A stretch of 64,000 nt of DNA from Stenocarpella maydis (lineage: Eukaryota; Ascomycota; Sordariomycetes; Diaporthales; Diaporthaceae): contig NQMI01000143.1 of NCBI GenBank assembly GCA_002270565.1, positions 52,179 to 116,178 on the forward strand, written 5' to 3'. Below, one piece after another: positions 22,068 to 34,425 of the stretch. The number at the start of each line of letters is the position of its first letter. The stretch's first letter is position 1. The notes under the pieces were generated by a model. The model was not told the DNA's origin. It saw nothing but the letters and a program-made list of their open reading frames with translations, and did not search any database. Both the position numbers and the translations under genes were made by a program.

Positions 22068-23161
22068 TCAGCTCTTCAGGTACTTCTCGTCCTTGGCCCG
22101 CCTGCGCGAGTGACGACGGCCCGCGCTGCGGCGCCGCTGGGCCGCGACAGTCTCATAGACCCAGTAGAACGAAGCAAGGGCCATGAGGGCAAAGGCAGCC
22201 CAGCTGAGCGCCTCGAACTTGCTGCCAAGCTGCACGTCGAGGCCTATCTCGTCGCCACCTCTCTTCTGGATCTCCTCCCTGGCCCTCTTGACGCCAACGG
22301 TTATCAACAGGCTGCCGACCAGGAGGAACAGCATCGCCAGGGCGGCAACGAGGAAATTGGCGAGGGGGATCTTTCGGCCCCCCGAGGGGATGATAAACAG
22401 GGCAGCAGCGGCCCCGAGGATGGCAAGCCCGGAGAATGCGACACCGAGGATGTACATGATGGCGAGGGCCTGGAACAGCTTGGGCAGGTCATCCAGCTTG
22501 TCCTGCAGCTCGTCCGTGATGCCCAGGTCGGAGATGCTCAGGTTGAGCGGCCCGACAGATAGTTCCTTGTCAAGCATTGCCGAGATGTTCATGTAGGCTG
22601 CCCAACGAGTCAGCAACCACCGCATGGGCGTCCAACGTACACATGGTGCGGCGAGGCTCGCGGGGGACGGGGCTTACAGAAATCCATGGGGGTGGTGCAG
22701 TTTGTGGTGTTCTGCCAGGCGTTACTGGCGGTGGCATTAGGGGCGTAGTTGCCCCTGCACGCGGTCATGACGTGAAGGCTGTAGAACTGGTCGATGCCAA
22801 GCTCGTCGGCCAGCTTGTCAGCGATGTCATCCCCGATATTGTCGAGGATGCCGGCGGCCTGGCTCTCGAGGGAGCCGGCAATGGCAGTGGCCGAGGCCCT
22901 GATGGAGCTGAACCAGCCCCCTATGCCACCGCCGTCGTCGTCGGAGGTGGGCGTCGGCGTGGGGGCGGCCGAGGTGGACGAGGCATCGTCGTCGTCGTTG
23001 ATCATGTTTGTGATGAAATCGTGGCCGAGGGTGGACGTGTTGAAGAGCACAATGTGGTACTCCTCCAGCGTGCCGGGCTCCTTGCCCGCGAGCAGTGCTA
23101 CCAGGGCGAGGGCGAAGGCCGCCATGGAGAAGACGAGCGGCAAGCCGACGGAGAACTTCAT
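22068..23161 (-). CDS. SUR7/PalI family four-span membrane protein
   Basis: Two exons on the minus strand, 23161-22678 and 22597-22068, give 337 residues. The first membrane helix is at the N-terminus (GLPLVFSMAAFALALVALLAG). A large extracellular loop follows, with a low-complexity Asp/Ser/Thr/Pro stretch and the family signature FYSLHVMTACRGNY ... NTTNCTTPMDFSYMN, where the intron falls in a Ser codon. Three more helices follow (ALAIMYILGVAFSG, LVAALAMLFLLVGSLL, WAAFALMALASFYWVY). The tail is strongly basic (QRRRSAGRRHSRRRAK). The start MKFSVG was preferred to longer upstream frames because it places the first helix correctly. Relatives sit in eisosome-linked plasma membrane domains or act in ambient pH sensing (PalI/Rim9). 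Confidence 0.88.
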
Positions 23162-24722
23162 GGCGAGGGCGGCCCCGGGCTGGGCTGGTAGGCGGCGGGT
23201 GGTGGCGGCGGTTTTCAACCCAACAAGGGAGGGGACGTGAAGACGTGGGTGCAAGTTCAGGTCAGGTCGAGCACACGATGATGACGAGAGAAGGAGAGAA
23301 CATCTCGACACGCAGAGCCAACCGCAACCAAGGGGGAGGGCGCCCGGAGTGCTGGATATATATATGTATCCCGAGCTTATAGACCTGTCATGGTTCAGAG
23401 CACCCAGGTAAGACACAGCCGTGGTCCCTGCAGGCGTGGCTGGCCTGGCGCCCCCCCTGGCTGGGCTGCACGATGTCTACATAGTGAGTCCCATAGTAGG
23501 GCCTGATAGAATGCCGTCGACCGCAGGCACAGGTTGTGCCGGGCTGGCCAAGAGCTCGTAACGCACAGCATGGCCCGGGGGCAAGTGGCTTGTTTTCCAA
23601 GGATGGAGGTGGACGCTGGCGTCACCGAGGGGACCCTAGGTCTACTAGGCTAAGGCCATAGCGTGGGTCGATTGGGCGCTGGCGGGATTTGTCTCGAAAG
23701 GGGGGATGGGATATGGTGTGCTGCTGGTTTGTGTGTTGTCCGATTACGTCGTCTTCCAGGGAGAGGTGTGCTATGTATCGTGGCAGGCGGTAAAAGTCGG
23801 CCTTGTCTTGGCTGGGAGCAAGCAAGTTTTTGGGAGCTGCTTGCTTGCCAGCCCTTGAATGACAGAGGGGGACTAGACCACCGCCGTTCAGAGGCGATGG
23901 CGTCGGGTGTTGCAGCCGTAACCCACGTCGGTTAGTGCATCCGTACACTAGAATAAGAGGCATGGGTGGTGACAGGACCTGGCCAATAACCACGTCCGGA
24001 TGAGCCAGATGCCCATGCAAAGGTGCGTCACCGCCAGGGACCCTACACCGTGTCGGTGGCAGCAAGGTCCAAGACAGGTTCATCTCAGCCCTGGAATGAG
24101 GACCATCCACGTAGATACAGACAGACTAGCTGAACTGCCGAGCTTGCTTAACGGCCTCGACCGTTTCATGGCTGTATCCAGGATCCGGCCCATTGCACGG
24201 TTCAGGGTCCACCGCTTTTCACATTGCAGGGGACTAGCCGCTCATAGTACCCAGAGGGAGGGTTTACGCGGAGGGCCCAAAGAGAGGGCCTGGCCGGAGA
24301 GAACGACATAATAACTTGAAATGCACTACTTTCCCAGAAGATTTAAGAGTGCTATCTAGCAACCCCTAGGATGGATATAGTGATTTTTGAACCTCGTAGT
24401 GCTCATGTTGATGGGAAAGGTCCAAGCATGATGTCTGTGAATAATTCAGGCTTGATATTTGTCTTCCAAGGTTCATCTGTCCAACTCCCCTAACCCTTGA
24501 GGCGTACGATGCACTCCTTACATACGTAACTTGGTACCTCGGTGCCTTTCCTCACTGATAAGATAAGCCGCCCTCCACACGCTTGCCGCCTGCCGCGAGC
24601 GCATCATCGTGTGCGTTGTCGTCGTACTGTTTGGTCGTCTCTCTCTTGACGAGACGAGGCTCGTCCCTTGACACGCCGACACTGAGACAACATGACATAA
24701 CATCACCGCCATAACCACCATC
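23162..24722. other. Divergent intergenic region, no gene seen
   Basis: Shared upstream region of the SUR7-like gene (-) and the SWIM/RING gene (+). A TATATATA segment lies near 23357-23364, about 200 bp upstream of the SUR7-like start. Confidence 0.55.
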
Positions 24723-25859
24723 ATGGGTGTTCAACCTGACCAGAGCGCCTACGATGGCCACCCGCCTGCCTCTGCCTCTGCCTCTGCCTCTTCCTCTTCC
24801 TCTGCCGACAACAGGCGCAAGCGAAAACGTGCGGCCGCGGCTGGCCCATCCTCTACTCCTGATGGTGTCACTTCTGCTGCTACTTCCTGGCACCACGACA
24901 AGAACAGGGGCGACGGCGGGAGCGACGATGTGGACGTTGATGGATCTGTAACCCAGTCCAAGAAGAAGGCGAACAAGGCCAAGGGCCCCAACACTGCTGG
25001 ACCTCCTGCCGAGAAGAGGCTCCGAAGGTCTGTCCTCTCCGTGTCCTCTCTCCACCTGCTGTTTTATCCCCCATCGCTCCTGTTCATTTCGCCGGTTCTG
25101 ACATGGCCGTGTCTCACCAGGTTCCGCCCCAAGGCTCCCTCCTCCTTCCAGCCTATCTACGAACGCGCAACCACCCAGCGATTCTTTCTGCTGTCGAGAA
25201 CGCGTTCTGGCACACCCGAATGCCCCGAGGAACTCTTCGAACTCACCGGGTCCACCGGCAACGTCTACTGCGTACACATCCAGAAGCAGCCAAACTGCAA
25301 CTGCCCCCACGGAAAGGCTGGCAACCAGTGTAAACACATCGTCTGGTGCCTCAAGTCTATCCTGCGGGCTCCCGATGCCCTCACCTACCAGCTGGCTCTG
25401 CTTAGCACAGAGCTCCGGCAACTCTTCGCCAACGCCCCCTCCCCTGCTGACAAGGCCGGCGCCGGCGAGGAAAGGGATAAGAATCGTAAAGCAGTCGAAG
25501 GCGACTGCCCCATATGCTTCGAGGATATGCGGGCTGGGGATGACGAGGAGCCGCTAGTCTGGTGCAGGGCCGCTTGTGGCCAGAACATCCATAAGGAGTG
25601 TTTCGAGATGTGGGCGGCCACCAAGAAATCTGGTGGCTGCGGCGGTATGGCTGTGGTATCATGTCCATACTGCCGGTCCGCTTGGGAAGGCGACAGTGAC
25701 ATGATCAACAAGATCAACACCTCTGGATCTCCCAACTCGGACGGCTACGTAAATGTTGCCGACCAGCTTGGAATCAGCACCCAGCGTGACTACAGCACAT
25801 ATTCGACCTGGTGGTCCGGACACCCAGGCTATCGCGGTCGACGCCGGCACGGATCCTGA
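24723..25859 (+). CDS. SWIM and RING zinc finger protein, probable E3 ligase
   Basis: Two exons, 24723-25027 and 25121-25859, give 347 residues. The 93-nt intron has a weak GTCTGT donor and CACCAG acceptor and is open in frame, so a naive translation runs through it and adds an odd hydrophobic insert. Splicing joins KRLRR to FRPKAPSSFQ. The N-terminal ~100 residues are disordered (Ser/Ala run, basic KRKR patches likely to act as a nuclear signal). A SWIM finger follows (CNCPHGKAGNQCKH, pattern CxC...CxH). Then comes a RING finger (CPICFEDM, CRAACGQNIHKECF, CPYCRSAW). SWIM+RING proteins are ubiquitin ligases in animals and fungi; the substrate is unknown here. Confidence 0.9.
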   Translation: MGVQPDQSAYDGHPPASASASASSSSSADNRRKRKRAAAAGPSSTPDGVTSAATSWHHDKNRGDGGSDDVDVDGSVTQSKKKANKAKGPNTAGPPAEKRLRRSVLSVSSLHLLFYPPSLLFISPVLTWPCLTRFRPKAPSSFQPIYERATTQRFFLLSRTRSGTPECPEELFELTGSTGNVYCVHIQKQPNCNCPHGKAGNQCKHIVWCLKSILRAPDALTYQLALLSTELRQLFANAPSPADKAGAGEERDKNRKAVEGDCPICFEDMRAGDDEEPLVWCRAACGQNIHKECFEMWAATKKSGGCGGMAVVSCPYCRSAWEGDSDMINKINTSGSPNSDGYVNVADQLGISTQRDYSTYSTWWSGHPGYRGRRRHGS

Positions 25860-26389
25860 CGGGTAGAGTTCGACTTCAAAGGTTACCTGATGAGGCTGCC
25901 CCGGCCCCTGCCCATCTGACTGCCCTACACGATACGAGACTGGTTTCTCGACAAGCGCACATACAGAGAAACTGGCTTTGCCTGTACGGTAACTCCTCAG
26001 AGCTCCGAGACTGTTGGTTCGCTCCTCTTCGCGTTGGTGCAATTTCCCTGCCATCCGTGATACCCACATTCTGCCTCTCAAAATTGGAAATGTACAATAT
26101 TCACTGTTCAGTCTGCTCAAGTGCGTCTCGCACTGGGCAAACCCGGCAAACGGATCGTGAAATTAGTATTCATTTGGAAAAAGAAACATATGTATACAAC
26201 ATATCCCGTTACCAAAACTCCGCGCCTGTCAAGGAAAGAATCAGTCTAGCTGGGTGGCCAGGTATCGCAGAGCCATGCATCACCGCCGTGATCATGCCAG
26301 CATCGCCACCAGGTATAGGTATCTCGTTAAATCGCACTCCTCCCCTCCCATTCATCCACACTTCTCACCCTTCCTCGCCGGCCAACAGC

Positions 26390-27210
26390 TTAGTAGGAAC
26401 GCTTCCTGAGCTTCTGCAGCTCCTTCTCCCTGGCAGCAACATATCTGGCAAAGTTGCGCCTGGCCTCAGCCTTGGCGGCCGCGGCCGGGGCAGCCGGGGC
26501 GGTTGCGTTGCCCGCGGTCGCGGTATCGACCACCTGGAACGGGACGACGCCGCCGAACGGACCGGCGTTGGCGTCGTTCATGCATCGCATGAGGCAGACG
26601 TTGTCCTGGCCGGCAACGCTGCCCGTGCAGGTCTGGCCGGCCGGGATCGCCGCCGTCAACGCCTGCTCGGTCATCTGTGTGTCACGGTTGCGCGAGTTCT
26701 CCCCCGGCGGCATGTCCGTGATCTTGGCGGTCGTCCAAGTCTGAAGAGAAACCCTCAGTTAGCTTCCTGTGTCACGAGCTGGGGGGGGGGGGGCGGGTAG
26801 TTTCAGCCGCGACTCACCTGGGCAGTAGCATCGTCGTTGATAGCGCAGGTGTAGGGGCCAGCTCCATCACCGTTGACCTGGTGCAGCGTCATCTGGAGCT
26901 CGCCACCTTGTGTGACCTGGGGCAGAGGCTCCCCTGTCTCGCCCATGATGGCGGTCGTCCCGGCCTCGATGTCGTTATCACCACCCCCGAGGGTCTCGCC
27001 CACCGTCTCGGCGGCGTTTCCCTTGAAGCGGGTCGCATCCTGCTGGAATGGGTTCCGGCGGGTTCCGTCACGGGGCGTCGCGGTATCAACGCCGAGGGCC
27101 ATCCCCTGGCCACCTGCGTCGCCAGTCGCCCGGATGATGGCAGCGTGGCCGGCCACGAGCGGGGACAGGAGGGAGAGGAGGATGGCTGCGGTGAGGGTCT
27201 TGGAAGGCAT
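26390..27210 (-). CDS. Egh16-like secreted virulence-factor family protein
   Basis: Two exons on the minus strand, 27210-26818 and 26740-26390, give 247 residues. The intron contains a G12 run near 26782 on the + strand. A signal peptide covers ~20 residues (MPSKTL...VAGHAA), and the mature start [13 protein letters not shown] is highly characteristic. Further family segments are [28 protein letters not shown] and [12 protein letters not shown]; the cysteines sit in YTCA, QTCTG and VCLMRC. The tail is basic and alanine-rich. The family includes powdery mildew Egh16 and Magnaporthe GAS1/GAS2 (MAS-type) proteins expressed in appressoria. Two further in-frame codons upstream could extend the start, but would spoil the signal peptide. 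Confidence 0.92.
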
Positions 27211-30092
27211 GATGGCTGTTTTGTTGTCGGATCTGTTTATGTGCGGGCGGTATATGTGTGGGATTAAATACAAAGATGCTGGTGGTATTGTCCGAGCAAC
27301 TTGGATGGGAGGAGAATGGGAATTAAAGAGGCAGGTCCGGCTGCTGATACTGGTGCTGATGCTGAAAGGCTGAAGATGCTGCTGATGATGGCTTCAATCA
27401 ACTCATCACCCCGACGTGGGAATGCAGCCGTCTTTATAGCCGGCATCAGTGGCAGCATCGCGATACTAACACGACCTTCACCTCCTTGCGGCCTTACCGT
27501 GGCCCCCGCATTCTCGTTGCCCAGTCAAACCAGTATGAAGTGCCCTAAATTGATCAGATTGAAGCCCTCGTCACAATGCAGCACAGTCGAGCACACCTCG
27601 GCCACCAGGAGCCGGTGTTGAACATTAGATGCCAACAGAACCAAGCCGCACAGTCACCCCTATGCTTATCCACCCTTCCACCCCCTTAGAGACTCGGACA
27701 GTCCAAGCCGGATCTCCTGGTGATCAACGGCAAGGCCCCAAAACATCACCTTCTTGGCTCGACCCGCGGTGATCAACCAACGCCAAGGAAGGCTTAGCCC
27801 AGCCAGCTCTGCAAGGCCTGCAGCCCGTGCTGGGAGTTCAGCGGTTCACACACCAGTCAGTCTTGGATAATAAACAGCAACAGACAAGTCCCCACGGTCC
27901 ATTGCTGCTTATTACCGTACCTGTCCGTGTGCGCTTCAGACTGCCATGGCGCGGCTGAACCACGGAGGGTTTTTTTTTCGAGCGCACGACACAGGCGGTA
28001 AATTTTGGAAGGCTAACAGGCATCAGGGCCAAGCACATTCGCCAAGATGCAGATCACGCTGGCTTATATTCAGGTGCCCTACACTGCACACTGCCCATCC
28101 GAGCGTCGGTTCCCCTGTCCAGCGCCCAGCCATCATCTCAGCGCCGGTGCGCTGTTTGGCCTAGAAACTGTCCAAACAAGTTTGGCAGAGTCACTGTTTC
28201 TCCCGATCTCCCGTGGGCGAATCGCAAGTCCTCCCTGCGGCCGGGGGCCCAATCCAGTCCTGCCAAGCAGTCCATGCCCCATCCACCAACCCCTGGCTCT
28301 GCACGCCTGACACAATGCACCGGTTCGTGGAAGGGCGGCCTTGGCTGAGACTGCTGTGGGGGGGTTTTGAAGCCTCGACGTTGGAAACGGCTTCGCACAT
28401 ATATCACAACGTCGTCCCAAATCGTGCTAAAACTCATCTCATCACCGCCAGCCTTACTGGTGCGCCCCGGGCGGGGCTCACGAGATGACGGGCGCGAGAG
28501 AAGTGCGTCAGATGACCCGGGGCCCAGATGTTGCCCCCGTGTGGCAGGCAGCATGGAGGTGGCCTCCCATATCCAGTCTCCAGCTCGGTGTCCGCCCACA
28601 GTCTCGGCTGCGGGTGGGAGACTGTCGACGAAAACAAAGGTTCTGTGCCAATTCTTGCGGAACGGAGTGTTATGTCCTATCTATACCTTCCCATCAAATG
28701 GCCAGCCCATCCATTGCACGAACGGTCTTCATCCCGAGCCGTTCTTCAAGTACACTCGAGTATCTGGCCTTTAATACTGGTGGCTAACTTAATACGAATA
28801 CGCCATGTCAGGAACCTCTTCAACAAAAAACATCAGACCAGGTACGGCAAGGGGACAACAGCTTTAGACCAGAGGCTGTCTCCTCGGGACGTTCAATGAT
28901 TTACGCAGCCGAGATCATCGACGCTGAACCTGGTTTGCATAAAGTTCTAACTGCTATGAACCAGAAGCTGTCTCTATTCTCTTAGTGGCACAATCTAGTA
29001 TTTTGAACCTACCACTGCTATCAGGATTGTGTGTATGATCAACGTGGGTGTCTGAGCGCTTATGACTGTGTGAAGGGGCCGCCTGCAGCTCTACTATAAA
29101 GAGTGTTGTAATCGGATTAAGATCAAAACCAGTTATGAAGCACAAGTGGCAAGCATGCATTCTGAAGCTTCCACTAAACCTTCAATCATTGATGCTGTCA
29201 ACGAGCACTAATCTTGAGCTCGCTCAATAACTGGACCCCATGCGGAGGCGCCTGGCTTCTCCCACTCCCAGGGGCGCCAACCGCGCACACGTTCTATGTT
29301 TCCAGAGGTCATCACTGCGCCTGACCATTTATTCTTTCTCATGGTGCATAAGGGCCGTTCAGACCCGCTCGTGTGGTATCTCCCCTGCACGTTTATATTT
29401 TACTGGTCCGAATTCGGTCTTGTGCTGAAACCACTACATGTCGTGTCTTGTGGTGTTCGAGGCGCCATGAGAGCAGCCGAATGCCCTTCTGGCCACTTCT
29501 AGTATCCTTGAATCCGGAAAAAGTCGCGTTTGCTAACCCAGTCACAGACCGCGAGATATGTATCGATACAAGGCCCATTGGTGCAAGCACCGATACGTCG
29601 ATAGCCGTAGCGTAGCCAAGCAGGGTCTAAACCACTATGTAGGTATTGGTATATGAAGGTATATTACCAATCCCCGGCAAGCTTGGCCCAAGAATCGGAA
29701 TGCTTTTCCTAGCGATCCATTAGTCGGGAGAACGTTTCTGAACTGTCTGCACGAGCTCTGTGACCTTGTCCGACTTGGAGATTATGACCGGGACATGTGC
29801 AAACACGTCATTATAAGCCTGCAAACCTGCGAATGCATTTCAGTTGCTGGATCTTGAAAGGTATGTAATTAAATCCTCGAGTCCTTTATGCGATGCAAGT
29901 CCTGGGCGGCATTTTCCCCCCTTAAACATGCCTTGCCCGATGTACTATTTGCCCGTGCGCCCCCCCCCAGACGCCGTATAATCCCCCAATCCCACCCCGT
30001 CCAAAGCAACTAGCCGGATATCGTAGACACCTGCTCCTCCCATTTCGCAGAAATACTAATCAAGACGCGGTCAGAGGTCCATCTCCCATGCT
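27211..30092. other. 2.9-kb intergenic region, no confident gene
   Basis: Overlapping frames at 28133-28900 occur on both strands without a domain or consistent splice pattern. A tail of short C-runs occurs near 29960. I support no gene here. Confidence 0.5.
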
Positions 30093-31545
30093 CTACTGCC
30101 ACATGGGCCGCTGCGACTGCGCGCCCCTCGACGACATGACCAGCATCTCGAAGCCCTCTACCCTATTCCTCAGGGCAGAGTTCTCCTTGGCCAACGCCCG
30201 GTTCTTCCTCTCCAGGTGGGCTATGTACTCGGTGGCCTTGCTCAGGATCGTGGCCTTGTTGAGCTTGTGCGCGGGCGTCACGCCGCCGAGGTCGTCCTCC
30301 ATGTCCAGGCCCGCCTCGGCCTTGATCTCGTCCATTATGTCCCCCGAGCCGTTGTGGACCCCGTCGTCCGCGTGCTCCAGCCTGTGCACCATGACCCGCA
30401 GGGCCGGCACGCTGTCGCGCAGGGCGGCGATCTTGTCGTTGAGGTTGTTCCGGTACCGCTTCTCGATCATGTTGTGTGCCGTCTTCTTGGGCCCGAGGGC
30501 GGCCTTGGAGGCAGAGGTGGTGGAGGGGGACTCCTCTTTGATGGACGGCGCCGTGTGGCGGCGCTGGGGGGGTGGTGGTGAGCAGGAGGAGCGCGGCGAC
30601 GACGACGACGACGCGTCGTCGTCTGACGAGGACTTCCTCTTGAGGTTTGCGCGGGCGGGATATCTCTTCTGCTGGTTTGACTGCGTGGCCTCTGGGGGCG
30701 TGGGAAGGCCAGACGTGCTGGGGGCCTGGGTAGGGGCCGGGGGCTGCTGGCGCGAAGGCATGGCCAGGTTCATCTGCGGTGACTGGAACAGGGGTCTCGT
30801 GTCGTTGACGCCCTCGCTGCCAAACTGCACGACGTCGTCAAGCCCAGTGTTGGAAGCGTCCATGCGGTTCAGCTCCGGGCTCATGACAGGGATGGACGAC
30901 AGGTCGGGGCTGTCGAGGAGCTCACTCTTGAGGAAGAAGTCGGAGTCGGGCGACCGCTCAAGCTTGTTCCAAGAGGTCCACTCGTCTCCGGTGGTGAAGG
31001 ACGAGAAGCCAGGGAAGATGGGCGAGATCGGGGATGCAGATCCCGGAGAGGGTGCCGAGTCGGTGGTGAGCTCGGCGGCACTCCAGTCCTCTATCGAGTT
31101 GTAGAGGGGGAAGCTGAAGTCTGTCTGGGTGTTCTGTGTAGGCGAGGCAGGATGTCAGAAAGGCCTGGCCGTTATCAAGTGACGGAACGCACGAGCAGGG
31201 TGAGCGTTACCGGGGAGCAATGATATAGCATGAGAAGAGGTGGTGATCGTGATCTCACAGGCCCGAGTGGGCCTGCGGGTCCGAAACAGCAGAAGGAAAG
31301 CGTGCCTCGCAGGTCCGCTGATGCCAGCAAAAGCAGACCATGGAGGAATAATTCAGGCGAGGAATAGGCTTGCTCAAGGAGGGGTAGAACCCAAAGAGGG
31401 TAGAGTGGACCACTCGGGCCCGGGCTTGGGAGCCAGAACTGACCTGTTGTCGTTTGATGGTGGACGGCTGGGGCTGAGGGTAGGCGTCGAACAGCAAGGA
31501 TTGTTGGCTGACACCTGTTAGGCCGGATATATCGAAATTGTCCAT
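30093..31545 (-). CDS. SREBP-class bHLH transcription factor
   Basis: Two exons on the minus strand, 31545-31444 and 31133-30093, give 380 residues, with a 310-bp first intron that is long for this window. The N-terminal ~200 residues are Ser/Pro/acidic and probably activating. The basic region is KKTAHNMIEKRYRNNLNDK, with the Tyr that marks SREBP-type bHLH proteins. Helix 1 is KIAALRDSVPALR. A ~40-residue acidic loop (HADDGVHNGSGDIMDE...) precedes helix 2 (LNKATILSKATEYIAHLERK) and a short leucine-zipper-like end. No membrane helices follow, so it is not a membrane-tethered sterol sensor and is closer to SrbB-like proteins. It probably binds E-box or sterol-response-like sites in the nucleus. 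Confidence 0.88.
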
Positions 31546-34425
31546 TTGATTGGGCGACCCTGGGGGAATATATTGCGCCCAGGTGGTGATGCGAGCTGAT
31601 ATGCGAATGTTACTGATTCTGATTCTGATTCCCTTCTCTTCGGTGGGTTTGCCCTTTCAGGTAATTGTTTTCTTTCTGTTTGCTTTGGGCCACAGCAAGG
31701 AGGGTGACGGTGGGGGGGGGAGTGGCGTGTCGTGTCGATATCGAATATCGAATGGTTGTAGATATATTGTAGGATGTTGGATGATAGATGGCAGTTGGTG
31801 TGTCTGAGGAGACAGAAGGCGTGATGTAAAGTTGGATCCTGGGTGGAGTTTTGCCCTTGTTGGCAACCTATACGGATGGGTGTGCTGGTGGTGGGATGAT
31901 GATGCTACAAAGCTGTTGGGGTGCGCATAACCGTGAGCAGAAGCATCGCAATAGATATACCCGACCCAGCATCGCGGATGCCCGTTGTGTGTCATGTTTC
32001 CTCGGGCTCTCTCGGCGGCTCTTGGAGAGAACAAAAGAAAAAACCCTATAGCCACTGGCTTTGACATGCTCGTACTGCTATGCTGAGCATGCGCCGTTGG
32101 AGGGCAGGGCAGGGGTTGCGGGCCGGATTCTGCTGTGCGACATGTGGAGCAGTCAACTTTCGATTTTGGACCCGGCATCATACGAGTGGAGCTCATGGGG
32201 ATGGCTAGATGGCTAGCCACGCGCCCCAGTCGAGGCTATGACTCAGCCCAAAATGGCACCGCGTGCTGCCGTAGATGATGTGCCGAGAAGAGCGACGGGG
32301 GCCCTACGGGGACGGACCCTTCCGGTTCCTTTCTTGACAGCCACATAGACTATGTACGGCAGGGAGACCTAAGGGTTTAGATAGGGCCTTAGTGCAAACC
32401 ACAGGGCCATGATGAGATGCTGCTCTACGTTCTTTGTGCCTCTGGCGAACATGACTGGAGGATAATGTTCTGTCCCCGTTGGGGGATCATGGCTCTGGCG
32501 AGCGAGCCCGGGCCCAGGGCGATACGGATCAAGTGTAGCCAGTGTTGACCAGGCGAAACTTAAATCTCACCGTTCACATTAACTTTGATAGGTCTGGCCG
32601 TCGCCTCAGGGTCTTCCTGACGTGGCTCGTCGCCGTTAGCAGCGCAACATTGAGCGAGGATCTGCCGTGGCGACTTCCGGGCCTGCAAAGCACGTGTCAC
32701 TGCTTGCTTGCTTGCTCGACAGCCCAGACCGCGGTTGGCCCCGTCGAGTCGTATTGGGGACGTTCGCTAAGGTGTCCATGCTGCGGTCGCCAGGTGGGTT
32801 CTGTCTTTTTCTGTTATGTCCCCGGCCAGGAGCATTCTCTCCCCGAATTAACCGCGGGATGGTGCATCGGGGGCGCAGTCCAAGAAGCAACAAAACGACA
32901 ACAACCAGGGTATGCAGATGCGGCATGTGATAGACCTGCAAGACTTCAGGAGTCTTGACAGCATTTTTCTCGCTTGACACACCTCTACCTCGCACGACTC
33001 CGCCGCGAATCGAGATTCCAGTGCTCGCGAGCGCGACGCCTCGACTGCACCCGAAGACTCCCGGCCCAGTCGAGAAATCAGGAGAGCGAGGAATTCTGGC
33101 TGTCCGGCAGCGAGCGACGCCGGGCGAGCCGGGGGTCTGGGCGAGGAATAATACTGGGGCCGTGCCAGGGCCAGGGCCAGAAGGTTATTCATATGGGCCC
33201 GAGGCGGCAATCGTATTCGCAGATGTCCGTTTGCCAGTCGGCGAGTACCTGACAGAATCCCATTGTGCAGCCAGCCGAGGTCTCAAATTGATCCTCTCCA
33301 CCCGAGGCCGTGCTTTGCCTGGTAGTAGCCAACCTCCCAACCGCCGTGGCAGGTGTGTGATATATCAGACCTCCACTGGTACTTCTGCGATGGCGATCCG
33401 GCCGGGCGAGCGGAGCCTGTCGATAAAAGGCGCGGTAGGGCGGCTCCACAAACCTTCAGAGGTCCCCTGTGCCCTCGCCGGGCTGCCAAAATGCAGGCCG
33501 GGACGGTCCAGAACCGCCGTTGCTGCAGCATCATGCACGGCCAGAAAGCATCCTGACCGCGTAAAAGGACGCTGCGTGCCAGGTTGTCTCCAATGATCAT
33601 CCTTCCCCAGAGTCTGCAGTGGGGTCTGATCAGCTTGAACCAGCACCCAGGGCTCGGCAGGCGGACGTCTGGCGGCCAAGGCCGTGATTAGATCAGCTCG
33701 GTTGACCAGCTTCCCACAACACGCTATTCCGGCTGCAGGTGCTCAAAAAGTGGCGTGATCCTGCAAGGTGGGGTGAAAACCAAACCGATAACTGACCACC
33801 GGCTCGCCAGCACCTCTTATTTTTACGGATGCCGAGCGAGAGCTACACTACATAGTACATCCAATGGCAGGCCACCTGTTTAGTATATCGACTGGTTACA
33901 TAATCGATAGCATGAGGTCTCTCTTGAGATCCTGGATTGCAGCGCTGCCGATGTTCGAGGGATACGCATTGCGAGTCTGTACTCTGACGAGGGCTGATGA
34001 TCTACATTGTGCGCGGTTAAGTTAGCCGGGCAAGTCACCGAGCGTACAACTGGGGGGCTGTAATAACTTGGAACCGCCACCTACTGCGACAACCGCTCGG
34101 AGAGGACGGCTGGGCTACTATATGTTCCAACTAAAAGCTTAACTAGTCATTGACAAGTCATTGGGGGACCTTCATTCCAGGAGCTGCTTCTCCGTGCATA
34201 CCCTAGGTATAGCAATCTAAGGAACTTCAGATGTTGGCCAGGTAGTATTGAGATACCTTCATCCGGGACGCAAACTCCAGGTACCGACAAGGTGCCACGG
34301 CTGCCGAAGACTCCGCCGTTGACAGCCACAACAAAGAAAAGCGGAGCATGGAGGAAGCGCTAAAGCAGCTCGCGGGTTCTAACCACATCGGCGGACCATA
34401 TCTACTTAGTTATCTCATAGCGCTA
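31546..34425. other. 2.9-kb intergenic region, no confident gene
   Basis: Holds the bHLH promoter (ATTCTGATTCTGATTC repeats near 31615) and a GC-rich stretch 32540-33680 with many overlapping frames on both strands but no recognisable protein. Confidence 0.5.

Noticed and set aside
28133..28900. Frames of up to 153 residues on both strands
   Set aside because: No domain and mutually overlapping; no start or splice context stands out.
32540..33680. Cluster of overlapping frames of 60-213 residues on both strands
   Set aside because: No family, no consistent splice path, similar coding potential on all frames; treated as GC-rich non-coding sequence.
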